Shown one piece after another: positions 8,621-15,826 of a DNA stretch of 64,000 nt (within the stretch, counting starts at the first letter, position 1; every line of letters begins with the position of its first letter). Source of the stretch: Rhodanobacter ginsengisoli (GTDB lineage: Bacteria > Pseudomonadota > Gammaproteobacteria > Xanthomonadales > Rhodanobacteraceae); the NCBI RefSeq assembly GCF_042657065.1, contig NZ_JBHSNF010000001.1, positions 1,364,001 to 1,428,000 on the forward strand, read 5' to 3'. A program made the position numbers and the translations under genes. The notes under the pieces were generated by a model. It ran no database searches. It saw only the letters and a program-made list of their open reading frames with translations, and was not told the DNA's origin.

Positions 8621-9295
8621 TCAATCGAGCGACAAGCGGTCCAGGAAGCGTTCGCCTTTCGGCGTCACCCCGAGGGCGCGACCCTGCGCGTAGCGTCGAA
8701 GCAGCGACAGCGCCAGCATGCGGTCCAGGATCGCCGCGCCCAGTGCACCGGCCAGATGCATGCGCCGCTCGCTCCAGTCGAGGCACGGTCGGCACAGGGG
8801 GCGACGGGACGCACGCACGGTGGTCAGATCGATGCCGAATTCGTGACACCACGCTTCGCCGCGTGCGGTCAGCACGGTCGCGCCACCGCGTTCGGCAAGC
8901 TGGCCATGGGCGTGCAGCCGATCCCAGAGTACGACGCCGCAATGGCCGGCGAGGTGGTCGTAGCAGCTGCGGGCGTGCCGCAGCGCCGGGTCGGCCGGCC
9001 CGCTGCGCACGCTCGCGTGCTCCTCGCGCGAGGCAAAGCCGAGCAACCCTTCCAGCAGTTCGGCGACCGTCGCATGGGCCAGCCGGAAGTAGCGCTGGCG
9101 CCCCTGCCGGAGCATCGCCAGCAGTCCGGCGTCGGTGAGGCGGGCAAGATGGCTGCTGGCGGTGGAGGGCGCAACCTGGCCCTCGATCGCCAGCTCGGTG
9201 GCGGTCAGTGCGCGGCCATCCATCAACGCCAACAGCATGGCGGCACGGGTGGGATCGGCGAGCAGGGCGGCGACGGCGGCGACGTTCGGTGTCAT
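8621..9295 (-). CDS. ArsR-family transcriptional regulator, 224 aa
   Basis: A winged-helix regulator longer than the usual 100-residue ArsR protein. Residues 1-90 hold the helix-turn-helix (LADPTRAAMLLALMDG, then VAPSTASSHLARLTDAGLL and a wing RQGRQRYFRL). Residues 90-224 form an extra domain with a CRPCLDW cysteine pair and His residues that could bind metal or a ligand, as in other long ArsR proteins of proteobacteria. Start ATG 9295 is chosen over an upstream frame start. The gene is divergent from the OsmC gene 74 bases away, which it likely controls. Confidence 0.85.
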   Translation of the reverse strand: MTPNVAAVAALLADPTRAAMLLALMDGRALTATELAIEGQVAPSTASSHLARLTDAGLLAMLRQGRQRYFRLAHATVAELLEGLLGFASREEHASVRSGPADPALRHARSCYDHLAGHCGVVLWDRLHAHGQLAERGGATVLTARGEAWCHEFGIDLTTVRASRRPLCRPCLDWSERRMHLAGALGAAILDRMLALSLLRRYAQGRALGVTPKGERFLDRLSLD

Positions 9296-9369
9296 GGTTC
9301 GATCCACGTCGAAGCGAGGTGGTGGGGATGCTCGCATTATGGCTCTCCAACACAAGCGGGGGCGATTCG

Positions 9370-9882
9370 ATGGCAGGCAGGATTCACCGATACGGCGCGA
9401 AGCTGGACTGGCGCGGCAACCAGGGCAGTGGCACCCGTCGCTACGATGGCTACGGCCGCCGGTTCGAGGCGCAGGTCGATGGCAAGCCGCTGCTGGCGGG
9501 CTCGGCCGATCCCGCGTTTCGCGGCGATCCGGCGCTGCACAATCCGGAAGACCTGCTGCTGATCGCGTTGTCGAGATGTCACATGCTTTCGTATCTGGCG
9601 CTGTGCGCTCGCGAGGGAATCGTCGTGACGGAGTACAGCGATCGTCCCGAGGGTGTCATGCAGATCGATGCCCGCGGCGGCGGGCGTTTCACCAGCGTCG
9701 TGCTGCAGCCGCTCGTCACGATCGGCGACGCCGATCAACAGGCCCGGGCGAACGAACTGCACGCCACGGCGCACTCGGTCTGTTACATCGCCAGCTCCTG
9801 CAACTTTCCCGTCGAGCTTCGTGCAAGCGTCAGCGCCGCCGCGGTCGATGCGACGATTGCCCTGGCGGAGCCCACGCCATGA
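9370..9882 (+). CDS. OsmC family protein
   Basis: A 170-residue OsmC/Ohr-fold protein; the family reduces organic hydroperoxides through two cysteines. The first expected cysteine is present in LSRCHMLSYLALCA (the LSSCHM-type motif) and a second in the HSVCYIASSCNFPV segment near the C-terminal third, so a catalytic pair is possible. Length and the N-terminal beta-sheet (KLDWRGN, RFEAQVDG) fit the family. It is the first gene of a two-gene unit with the ACT protein and divergent from the long ArsR regulator, which suggests control by thiol or peroxide stress. Confidence 0.85.
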   Translation: MAGRIHRYGAKLDWRGNQGSGTRRYDGYGRRFEAQVDGKPLLAGSADPAFRGDPALHNPEDLLLIALSRCHMLSYLALCAREGIVVTEYSDRPEGVMQIDARGGGRFTSVVLQPLVTIGDADQQARANELHATAHSVCYIASSCNFPVELRASVSAAAVDATIALAEPTP

Positions 9883-10271
9883 AGGATCTGACGATCCTGC
9901 TCGAGGACCGTCCCGGTGCGCTGGCGCGGATGGGTGAAGTGCTCGGCCAGGCCGGCATCAGCGTGGAAGGCGGGGGCGCGTGGGTGGCGGGCGGGCAGGG
10001 CACCGCACATTTCCTCTTCGAGGATGGCGAGGCGGCACGATCCGCGCTCGCGGCCGCGGGCATTCGGGTGCTGGCCGTGCGCGACGTGCTGATTCAGCGC
10101 CTGCGCCAGGATCGCCCGGGCCAGCTCGGCGGGTTGTGCCGGTGCATGGCGGAGGCCGGGGTGAGCATCGAGGTGCTCTACAGCGACCACGCCAACCAGT
10201 TGGTGCTGGTGGTGGACGATCCCGAGGCGGGGCGCCTGGTTTCCAGGGAGTGGATGCGAGACAGCGAATGA
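9879..10271 (+). CDS. Double ACT-domain protein
   Basis: A 130-residue protein made of two ACT domains: residues 1-65 (LTILLEDRPGALARMGEVLGQAGISVEG) and 66-130 (VLIQRLRQDRPGQLGGLCRCMAEAGVSIEVL, both shortened). ACT domains bind amino acids or other small effectors at dimer interfaces; with no enzyme domain attached, it is likely a sensor or allosteric partner. Its ATG overlaps the OsmC stop (ATGA), so the two are translationally coupled and probably work together in the stress response. Partner and ligand are not known. Confidence 0.8.
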   Translation: MKDLTILLEDRPGALARMGEVLGQAGISVEGGGAWVAGGQGTAHFLFEDGEAARSALAAAGIRVLAVRDVLIQRLRQDRPGQLGGLCRCMAEAGVSIEVLYSDHANQLVLVVDDPEAGRLVSREWMRDSE

Positions 10272-10275
10272 TCGC

Positions 10276-10303
10276 GGAAAAAAGGTGCCAGGGACAATTT
10301 GCC
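10276..10303. repeat. Dispersed repeat, copy 2
   Basis: GGAAAAAAGGTGCCAGGGAC followed by AATTTGCC. The core GTGCCAGGGACAATTT is identical to the minus strand at 2290-2320. It begins four bases after the ACT gene stop and lies in non-coding sequence. A looser relative (AAAAGGTGCCGGGAACC) is at 29454-29471. Confidence 0.5.
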
Positions 10304-10758
10304 GCCAGGACGTTCAGATTGACTCCGGCACCCTTCCTGCTAGCGGCAATGTCTGCGGCAAGGGCGTTGCGCAACGGCTGCCGATTGCACGCCCATGTGC
10401 CGATGGCTACCACGGGCACGTACTGCTGACCCCCGACGAGACGGGCGCGGAGCCCCAGCCGCGTCCTGCCCTCGCGTGCAGCCAAGCGGGTACGCGGTGC
10501 TACGAGGACCGCGCGGCATCGAGCTCCATCCGGTTTGCGCCGACCCGTGGCCATCGCCATCGCGGACTCGATAAGCGCACACTGGTGGGGCGTGTCGGCT
10601 TGGCCGCGCGTGTCTGCTTGCCAGAAGAGATCTCGGGTAGCGGGCCATCTTTTCAGGTCTTCGAAAACCTTCACCGGCGGGTCGGTACGGACTGTGCGCC
10701 TCGATGCGCGCTCGGGCTGCTGACAATCCGGTGCCCACGATTTCCAGGAGATGGCGCC
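10304..10758. other. Non-coding stretch before the 10825 gene
   Basis: About 450 bases follow the repeat copy without a gene that I can support. A frame is open through here in phase with the downstream gene, but its codons look unlike the coding part (Cys, His, Arg and Thr in no protein-like order). A ribosome-binding-site-like CCAGGAG stands at 10744-10750, eight bases before codon ATC 10759. Confidence 0.4.
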
Positions 10759-10824
10759 ATCGACACGAAGATCGAAGATCTGCTGCAACGCATCCGTACG
10801 CTCGAAGGCGAACTGGAAGTGCAG

Positions 10825-11352
10825 ATGGCGCTTGCACAGGCCGAGTTGGGCATGCACCTCGAGAACGGCAAGATCGAGTTCGAGGAGGCCGTGCGGCAGC
10901 GGCATCGCGCGATGAAGAGGCGCCTGTTGCGCTATGTCGTCGGGGCGAGGCCCCTGGTCCTGCTGACGGCCCCGGTGATCTATTCGCTCATTGTGCCGTT
11001 TGCGTTGCTCGACCTGTGCACGACGGTCTATCAGCGGGTGTGCTTTCCGGTCTATGGCATCCCCAGGGTGAAGCGCGGCGACTATGTGATTTTCGATCGC
11101 CGCTATCTTGTCTATCTCAACTTCGTCGAGAAGATCAATTGCGCCTACTGCGCTTATGCGAATGGCGTGGTTGCCTACGCGCGCGCGATCGGTTCACGCA
11201 CCGAGCAGTATTGGTGCCCGATCAAGCATGCGCGCAAGTTGCTGGGCGCGCATCCGCGCTATGCCCATTTCGTCGCCTACGGTGATGCGCAAGGTTATCG
11301 GGACGAGCTCGACGCCTTGCGTGCCGAGGTACGCAAGGCGCATGACGAATAA
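10825..11352 (+). CDS. Membrane-anchored hypothetical protein; start unclear
   Basis: Coding sequence for a protein with an N-terminal coiled-coil stretch (ALAQAELGMHLENGKIEFEE), one or two hydrophobic segments around VLLTAPVIYSLIVPFALLDL, and a soluble C-terminal part with a cysteine pair (INCAYCAYANG) and a late WCPIKHA. I do not recognise the family beyond a general resemblance to conserved proteobacterial membrane proteins. The protein-like sequence begins upstream at about 10756 (AIDTKIEDLLQRIRTLEGEL), where there is a Shine-Dalgarno-like CCAGGAG but no ATG, GTG or TTG in frame. The listed start ATG 10825 has GGAAG five bases before it. ATC at 10759 or a one-base shift near ATG 10751 are the alternatives. 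Confidence 0.6.
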   Translation: MALAQAELGMHLENGKIEFEEAVRQRHRAMKRRLLRYVVGARPLVLLTAPVIYSLIVPFALLDLCTTVYQRVCFPVYGIPRVKRGDYVIFDRRYLVYLNFVEKINCAYCAYANGVVAYARAIGSRTEQYWCPIKHARKLLGAHPRYAHFVAYGDAQGYRDELDALRAEVRKAHDE

Positions 11353-11369
11353 GGCCATACAGCGTCTTT

Positions 11370-11397
11370 GCGGGGGTGGAGGAATCGCATCCCCCGC
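11370..11397. terminator. Hairpin between convergent genes
   Basis: GCGGGGG (11370-11376) and CCCCCGC (11391-11397) can pair over a 14-base loop. It lies between the end of the membrane protein gene and the end of the zinc-ribbon gene and could stop transcription from both sides, although no T run follows. Confidence 0.35.
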
Positions 11398-11471
11398 GGC
11401 TCGGCGTCCCCGCATCGGGCCCTCCGGCGTTTTTCCCGCTCACCGGGTGGTCGATCCCGGTATGGCGCGGG

Positions 11472-11834
11472 TCAATGCCGGGTGCGTTTGCTGCCCGCGC
11501 TGGCGGGGTTCATCTCGACGCTGAGGGTGAAGGTGCGCTGTTCGTCCGGCCGCATGGCGCCGACGCCGACCAGCTTGCGCGCGATCTCCTCGCCGCGTTC
11601 GTCGCGGATGGTCAGCACCATCGAGTATTCCCACGCACCGCTGTCGACGGGGTTGCGAAAGCTGCCCTCCACGCGCAGCGGCACGGACGCAGCGGCTTCG
11701 GTCGCGCCGGCTGGCTCGCTGAAGCGCAGCTTGTGGCGACAGGCGGGACACACCGCCGCACTTTCCAGGATGGTCTCCCGGCAGTGCGGACAGGTGCGCG
11801 TCGCCCCGGCGGTGCCTGGGTGGGCGAGGGTCAT
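11472..11834 (-). CDS. Zinc-ribbon protein, 120 aa
   Basis: A 120-residue protein with an N-terminal zinc ribbon: CPHCRETILESAAVCPAC gives two CxxC pairs (residues 15-18 and about 29-32). Residues 50-110 are a beta-rich domain (VPLRVEGSFRNP, WEYSMVLTIRDERGEEIARKLVGVG, shortened) of unknown function. No signal or membrane segment. Its ATG overlaps the stop of the bactofilin gene by four bases (ATGA), so the two are coupled. A role tied to the bactofilin scaffold is an inference from this coupling alone. Confidence 0.72.
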   Translation of the reverse strand: MTLAHPGTAGATRTCPHCRETILESAAVCPACRHKLRFSEPAGATEAAASVPLRVEGSFRNPVDSGAWEYSMVLTIRDERGEEIARKLVGVGAMRPDEQRTFTLSVEMNPASAGSKRTRH

Positions 11835-12361
11835 GAAGCGGTGCCGTTGTGCCCGCTGGTCTTGTGCGCGCCGTTGCCGTCCTTGCCATCGTCCCAGCCG
11901 AACTCGGCCTGGCCGCGCATGCGCGAACCCGCCGCCACGCTGAGCGAGCCTGCCTTCAGGTCGCCGGTCAGAGCACCGCTCTGCTGCAATTCCACGTGCG
12001 CCGCGGATTCGATGTTGCCGATCAGTTCGCCCGCGATGGTGACTTTCTCGGCGCGCACGCTGCCGGTCACCCTGGCACCGGGCTCGATGGTGAGGTCGCC
12101 GCGCACGTCGACGTCGCCCTTGAACTTGCCGGCGATGCGCACGTGGCCCTCACCTTCGATCTTGCCTTCGATGGTGATATCGGGCGCGATCAGCGACTCG
12201 CTTTTGGGCTTGCCCGGAGTGGGAGCCGGCGTGGGACGGAATGCCGGCTGCACCGGCGTTTGCGCTTCGGGTTTGGTCGCCGGGATGTCGGGGCGCGCCA
12301 GCTCCGTGGGTTCGGGTGTTTCGTTGGGGGAGGTCTTGAGCGATTCTTTCCACAGGGCCAT
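11831..12361 (-). CDS. Bactofilin (polymer-forming cytoskeletal protein)
   Basis: A 176-residue bactofilin. Residues 1-60 are a Pro/Glu-rich unstructured tail; residues about 62-150 are the beta-helical core with the repeating pattern of short strands (ITIEGKIEGEGHVRIAG, FKGDVDVRGDLTIEPGARVTG and so on), which self-assembles into filaments without nucleotide. The C-terminal tail is Gly/His-rich. Bactofilins organise cell-shape, stalk or envelope functions in various bacteria; which one here is unknown. No LytM/M23 peptidase gene is adjacent, unlike many bactofilin loci. It is coupled to the zinc-ribbon gene downstream. Confidence 0.9.
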   Translation of the reverse strand: MALWKESLKTSPNETPEPTELARPDIPATKPEAQTPVQPAFRPTPAPTPGKPKSESLIAPDITIEGKIEGEGHVRIAGKFKGDVDVRGDLTIEPGARVTGSVRAEKVTIAGELIGNIESAAHVELQQSGALTGDLKAGSLSVAAGSRMRGQAEFGWDDGKDGNGAHKTSGHNGTAS

Positions 12362-12652
12362 GAGGGGACTCCAGCGAGGGCAGAAAGCTGAGCCTACCCC
12401 TCAAATGGCCTGAAAAACGGGCTCGGGTTCTCCTTACCTGGGCAAAACGATCTCTCGTTCACCTCCCGTTGGCTATTTGAAAACAAGCGATGTCGGGTTC
12501 ATTTTTCCGAGGCGCCGGATGGCTTCCGTGGTCGCCGGTGCGGGCTGACCTTTTTGCCGGCCGCCCCGAAACCCTGCACGGTTCAGTGTCGACCATGCGC
12601 GAAATGCTAGCCTGCGAAGCCTCGCTGATCCACATCGGGAGGCGGTTCGAAC

Positions 12653-13885
12653 ATGCTGCGGAATTTGCGCCCGATCACCTCGTTGCTGGCCGGTACGGCG
12701 CTGCTGCTGCTGGGGGTCGGACTGCTGACCACGCTGATTCCGCTGCGTGGTCATGCGCTGGGTTTTTCCACCACCATGCTTGGCGCACTGACCTCGGCAT
12801 ACTACGTCGGCTACTTTGCGGGCACGTTCGCGCTGCCTCCGCTGATCCAGCGGATCGGCCACATCCGTGCGTTCGCGTTCTGTACCGCCGCCGTGGCCTG
12901 CCTGGTCCTGTTGCATGCGCTCAGCAGCAACCCATGGTTCTGGCTGCTGCTGCGCCTGCTCGCCGGTATATCGCTGGTCGGCCTGTACGCGATCATCGAG
13001 AGCTGGCTGAATGCGCAGACCGAAGCCAGTCGACGCGGCACCGTGTTCGCGATTTACATGATGGTCAACCTGGGCTCGCTGGCGGTGGCGCAACAGCTGC
13101 TGCGCATTCAGGGCGAGCCGTTCGTGCTGTTCGTCGTCGTCGCACTGCTGGTATGCGCGGCAACCTTGCCCGTGGTCGCCACCCGTCAGGCGCAGCCTGG
13201 CCTGAACCCGGTGCCACGGCTTGAATTGAAGCGCCTGTTTGCGCTGGCACCCACGGCCGGCGCCGGTGCACTGCTGTCGGGCCTTGCGATGGGAGCGTTC
13301 TGGGGCTTGCTGCCGGTGTACGCCAGCGGACGGGGTTTTGACCTGACCCAGGTGGGAACCTACATGAGCCTGGCGATCCTCGGTGGTGCCGCGTTGCAGT
13401 GGCCGATCGGTCGCTGGTCCGATCGGCATGACCGGCGCCTCGCCCTGGCGGCGGTCTGCGCGCTAGCCACGGTGCTGGCCCTGCTGCAGCTGCTGATGCC
13501 TCCAAGGCAAGCGACGATGACCGCGCTGATCTTTCTCTACGGTGGCCTCACCTTCGCCGTCTATCCGATCGTGGTGGCGCATCTGGTGGATCATCTGTCG
13601 CCCGAAGAACTGCTTTCGGCCAGCAGCAGCGTGCTGCTGATTTACGGCGTCGGTTCGGCGATCGGGCCGATCGCTGCCGGGGCACTGATGGCGCGCCTCG
13701 GCCCCGGTTCGCTGTTCGGCTGGTTCGCCCTGACCCAGGCCGTGCTGGCCGTCTATGCGGCCTACCGCTACTGGCATTTCCACCGCACCCAGACGACCGA
13801 GGCCAATTTCCGGATGATGCTGCGCACCACGCCGACCGCGTTCGACATGCTGCCGGACACGGAAACGCCGACCGAGTCGACCTGA
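12653..13885 (+). CDS. MFS transporter, YcaD-like
   Basis: A 410-residue inner-membrane protein with twelve predicted helices, the size and pattern of the major facilitator superfamily. It most resembles the YcaD-type subgroup: a fully hydrophobic start (LLAGTALLLLGVGLLTTLIPLR, shortened), YYVGYFAGTF in helix 2, the motif RIGHIRAFAF after it, and IESWLNAQTEASRRGTVF in the loop after helix 4. The substrate is unknown. A strong site GGGAGG precedes ATG 12653. The gene is convergent with the poxB-like gene. The stop at 13885 is followed by a GC-rich 9-bp tandem repeat. Confidence 0.88.
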   Translation: MLRNLRPITSLLAGTALLLLGVGLLTTLIPLRGHALGFSTTMLGALTSAYYVGYFAGTFALPPLIQRIGHIRAFAFCTAAVACLVLLHALSSNPWFWLLLRLLAGISLVGLYAIIESWLNAQTEASRRGTVFAIYMMVNLGSLAVAQQLLRIQGEPFVLFVVVALLVCAATLPVVATRQAQPGLNPVPRLELKRLFALAPTAGAGALLSGLAMGAFWGLLPVYASGRGFDLTQVGTYMSLAILGGAALQWPIGRWSDRHDRRLALAAVCALATVLALLQLLMPPRQATMTALIFLYGGLTFAVYPIVVAHLVDHLSPEELLSASSSVLLIYGVGSAIGPIAAGALMARLGPGSLFGWFALTQAVLAVYAAYRYWHFHRTQTTEANFRMMLRTTPTAFDMLPDTETPTEST

Positions 13886-13988
13886 GTCCCCAAAGGGCCG
13901 GATTCACTTTTCCGATCGGTTCCGAGGCCGAGGTCTTCCTCGACGCCGGAGCCCGAACCCGGGAGGGAGGAAGCTGGATCGGTCCCCG

Positions 13989-14013
13989 CCCGGCGTCCCC
14001 GGCGTCCCCGGCG
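13989..14013. repeat. Short tandem repeat, 9-bp period
   Basis: The unit CCCCGGCGT occurs nearly three times in a row in the gap between the convergent MFS and PoxB-like genes. It is a simple GC-rich repeat with no other structure attached. Confidence 0.5.
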
Positions 14014-14033
14014 CAACCGGATCGATCCGGAGA

Positions 14034-14060
14034 AACATCCCGGGCGACCGTCGGGATGTT
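14034..14060 (-). terminator. Terminator of the PoxB-like gene
   Basis: On the minus strand AACATCCCG and CGGGATGTT form a 9-bp stem with a 9-base loop, followed by TTTCTCC. It sits 23 bases past the PoxB-like stop, in the right position and direction for an intrinsic terminator. Confidence 0.55.
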
Positions 14061-14082
14061 CAAATCGACCACGACACTTTTC

Positions 14083-15798
14083 CTAGCGCAGGAAGTTGTT
14101 GCGCAGCAGCTCGAGCACCTCGCGGCCGCGCCCGTCGAGCACGGCCTTGATACCGAACAGGGCGGTCGAGGCGACCTGCGACAGCTCGATTTTGGGGGGC
14201 ATGACCAGCTCCATGCGGTTGACGCGCACGTCCAGCAACGCCGGGCCGTCGGCGGCCAGCCAGCTGCGCATCGCCGACTCCAGCTGGTCGCCTTGCTCCA
14301 CCCGCCAGCCTTGCAGGCCACAGGCCTCGGCCAGTTTCACGAAATCGGGATTCTGCAGTTCGGTGAAGGCATCGAGCAGGCCCTCGATGCGCTGTTCCAT
14401 CTCGACGAAGCCGAGTGAGGCGTTGTTGTAGACCAGCAGTTTGACCGGCAGTTTTTCCTGGCGCAGCGTCAGCAGGTCGCCCATCAGCATGGTCAGGCCG
14501 CCGTCGCCGCACAGCGCGATCACCTGGCGATCCGGAAACGCCGCCGCCATCCCCATCGCCTGCGGGTAGGCATTGGCCATCGTGCCATGCAGCAGGCTGG
14601 TCAGAAAGCGGCGGCGGCCGTTCGCGGTGAGGTGGCGCAGCATCCACACCATGGGCGAGCCACCGTCGGCGGTGAACAGCGCGTCTTCGTTTGCGAGCTG
14701 GTCGAGCATGCGGGTGACGTGCTGCGGGTGCAGCAGGTCGGGGCTGCCGTCGCGTTCGGCGTGCGCGTAGTCTTCGCGGTCCGCGGCCCACTGCTCGCGG
14801 GCCCTGGCCAGGTGCCCGTCGTCCTGCCTGGGCGGGAGGCGCGGAAGCAGGGCCTCGATGGTCGGGCCGACGTCGCCGACCAGTCCCATGTCGACCGGCG
14901 CGCGCCGGCCGAGGTGGGTGGGGTCGCGGTCGATCTGGATGACGTGCTGGCGCGACGGGTAGAACTGCGTCCAGGCGAAGTCGGTGCCCAGGCACAGCGT
15001 GATATCCGCGCCTTCCACCGCCTCCATGCCGGCGCGGTTGCCCAGGATGCCGGTCATGCCGACATTGAACGGATTGTCGGGCTCGATGAACTCCTTGGCG
15101 CGGCTGGTATGCACCACCGGCGCGTGCAGGCGCTCGGCCAGCGCCATCACCTGGTCATGCGCGCCGCGCGCACCGTAGCCGGCGTACAGGGTGACGCTTT
15201 TCGCATCGTTCAACGCGGCGGCCAGGCGATCGAGTTCGTCGTCCCCCGGGCAAAGCCGGGACCCGGTGCGATGCACCGACCACGCCAGGGCGTCGTCATC
15301 GGTCTCGGTGAACATGTCGCCGTTCACCACCACCACCGCGACGCCGCCGCGGGACAGCGCGGCCTGGGCCGCCAGCGCGGTGATCCGTCGTGCCTGCGAC
15401 GGATGCGAGATGGATTCGCAGAACACCGATGCCTGTTCGTAGATGCGGTGCTGGTCGACCTCCTGCGGAAAGGCCAGGCCGGCTTCGGTGCGGGCCACAT
15501 CCGAGGCGATCAGCACCACCGGCGCGCCGTTGCGGTGGCTTTCGAAGATGCCGTTGATGAAGTGCAGGCTGCCCGGGCCGCAGGTGCCCGCGCATACCGC
15601 CAGCTCGCCCGTCATGTAGGCTTCGCCGCCGGCAGCGAGCGCGCCGGCTTCCTCGTGGCGCACGTGGATCCAGCGCAGCGACGAGCGCCGCACCGCATCG
15701 GTGAAGTGGTTGATGGTGTCGCCGACGATGCCGTAGCAGCGTTGCGCACCGGCCTTGGCCAGCGTATCCACGATGATGTCGGCGACCTTCTGGGCCAT
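14083..15798 (-). CDS. poxB: Pyruvate dehydrogenase (quinone)-like ThDP enzyme
   Basis: A 571-residue thiamine-diphosphate enzyme of the acetolactate synthase/pyruvate oxidase group, the same length as E. coli PoxB (572), which oxidises pyruvate to acetate and CO2 and passes electrons to ubiquinone. Visible parts are the catalytic Glu region (VRHEEAGALAAGGEAY, residues 43-58), the central FAD/nucleotide domain, and the ThDP-Mg motif beginning GDGGLTMLMGDLLTL and ending YNN. It closely resembles proteins annotated as ubiquinone-dependent pyruvate dehydrogenase or thiamine pyrophosphate-requiring protein. The start follows AAGGAGT. It lies 28 bases after the glutamate-synthase-like gene, as one operon. 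Confidence 0.8.
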   Translation of the reverse strand: MAQKVADIIVDTLAKAGAQRCYGIVGDTINHFTDAVRRSSLRWIHVRHEEAGALAAGGEAYMTGELAVCAGTCGPGSLHFINGIFESHRNGAPVVLIASDVARTEAGLAFPQEVDQHRIYEQASVFCESISHPSQARRITALAAQAALSRGGVAVVVVNGDMFTETDDDALAWSVHRTGSRLCPGDDELDRLAAALNDAKSVTLYAGYGARGAHDQVMALAERLHAPVVHTSRAKEFIEPDNPFNVGMTGILGNRAGMEAVEGADITLCLGTDFAWTQFYPSRQHVIQIDRDPTHLGRRAPVDMGLVGDVGPTIEALLPRLPPRQDDGHLARAREQWAADREDYAHAERDGSPDLLHPQHVTRMLDQLANEDALFTADGGSPMVWMLRHLTANGRRRFLTSLLHGTMANAYPQAMGMAAAFPDRQVIALCGDGGLTMLMGDLLTLRQEKLPVKLLVYNNASLGFVEMEQRIEGLLDAFTELQNPDFVKLAEACGLQGWRVEQGDQLESAMRSWLAADGPALLDVRVNRMELVMPPKIELSQVASTALFGIKAVLDGRGREVLELLRNNFLR

Positions 15799-15826
15799 GG
15801 CGGGACTCCTTGGTTGGAAACGGGGA

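Noticed and set aside
10285..10758. Open frame upstream of the 10825 gene taken as a longer N-terminus
   Set aside because: Composition changes abruptly at about 10756. The upstream part contains the dispersed repeat and no protein-like pattern, so an N-terminal extension of 150 residues is unlikely.
12497..13925. Similar short phrases on both sides of the first MFS gene (GGGTTCATTTTTCCGA and GGATTCACTTTTCCGA)
   Set aside because: Considered as target-site or element ends, but the similarity is only about 16 bases with mismatches, no transposase is present and the gene is a normal chromosomal type.
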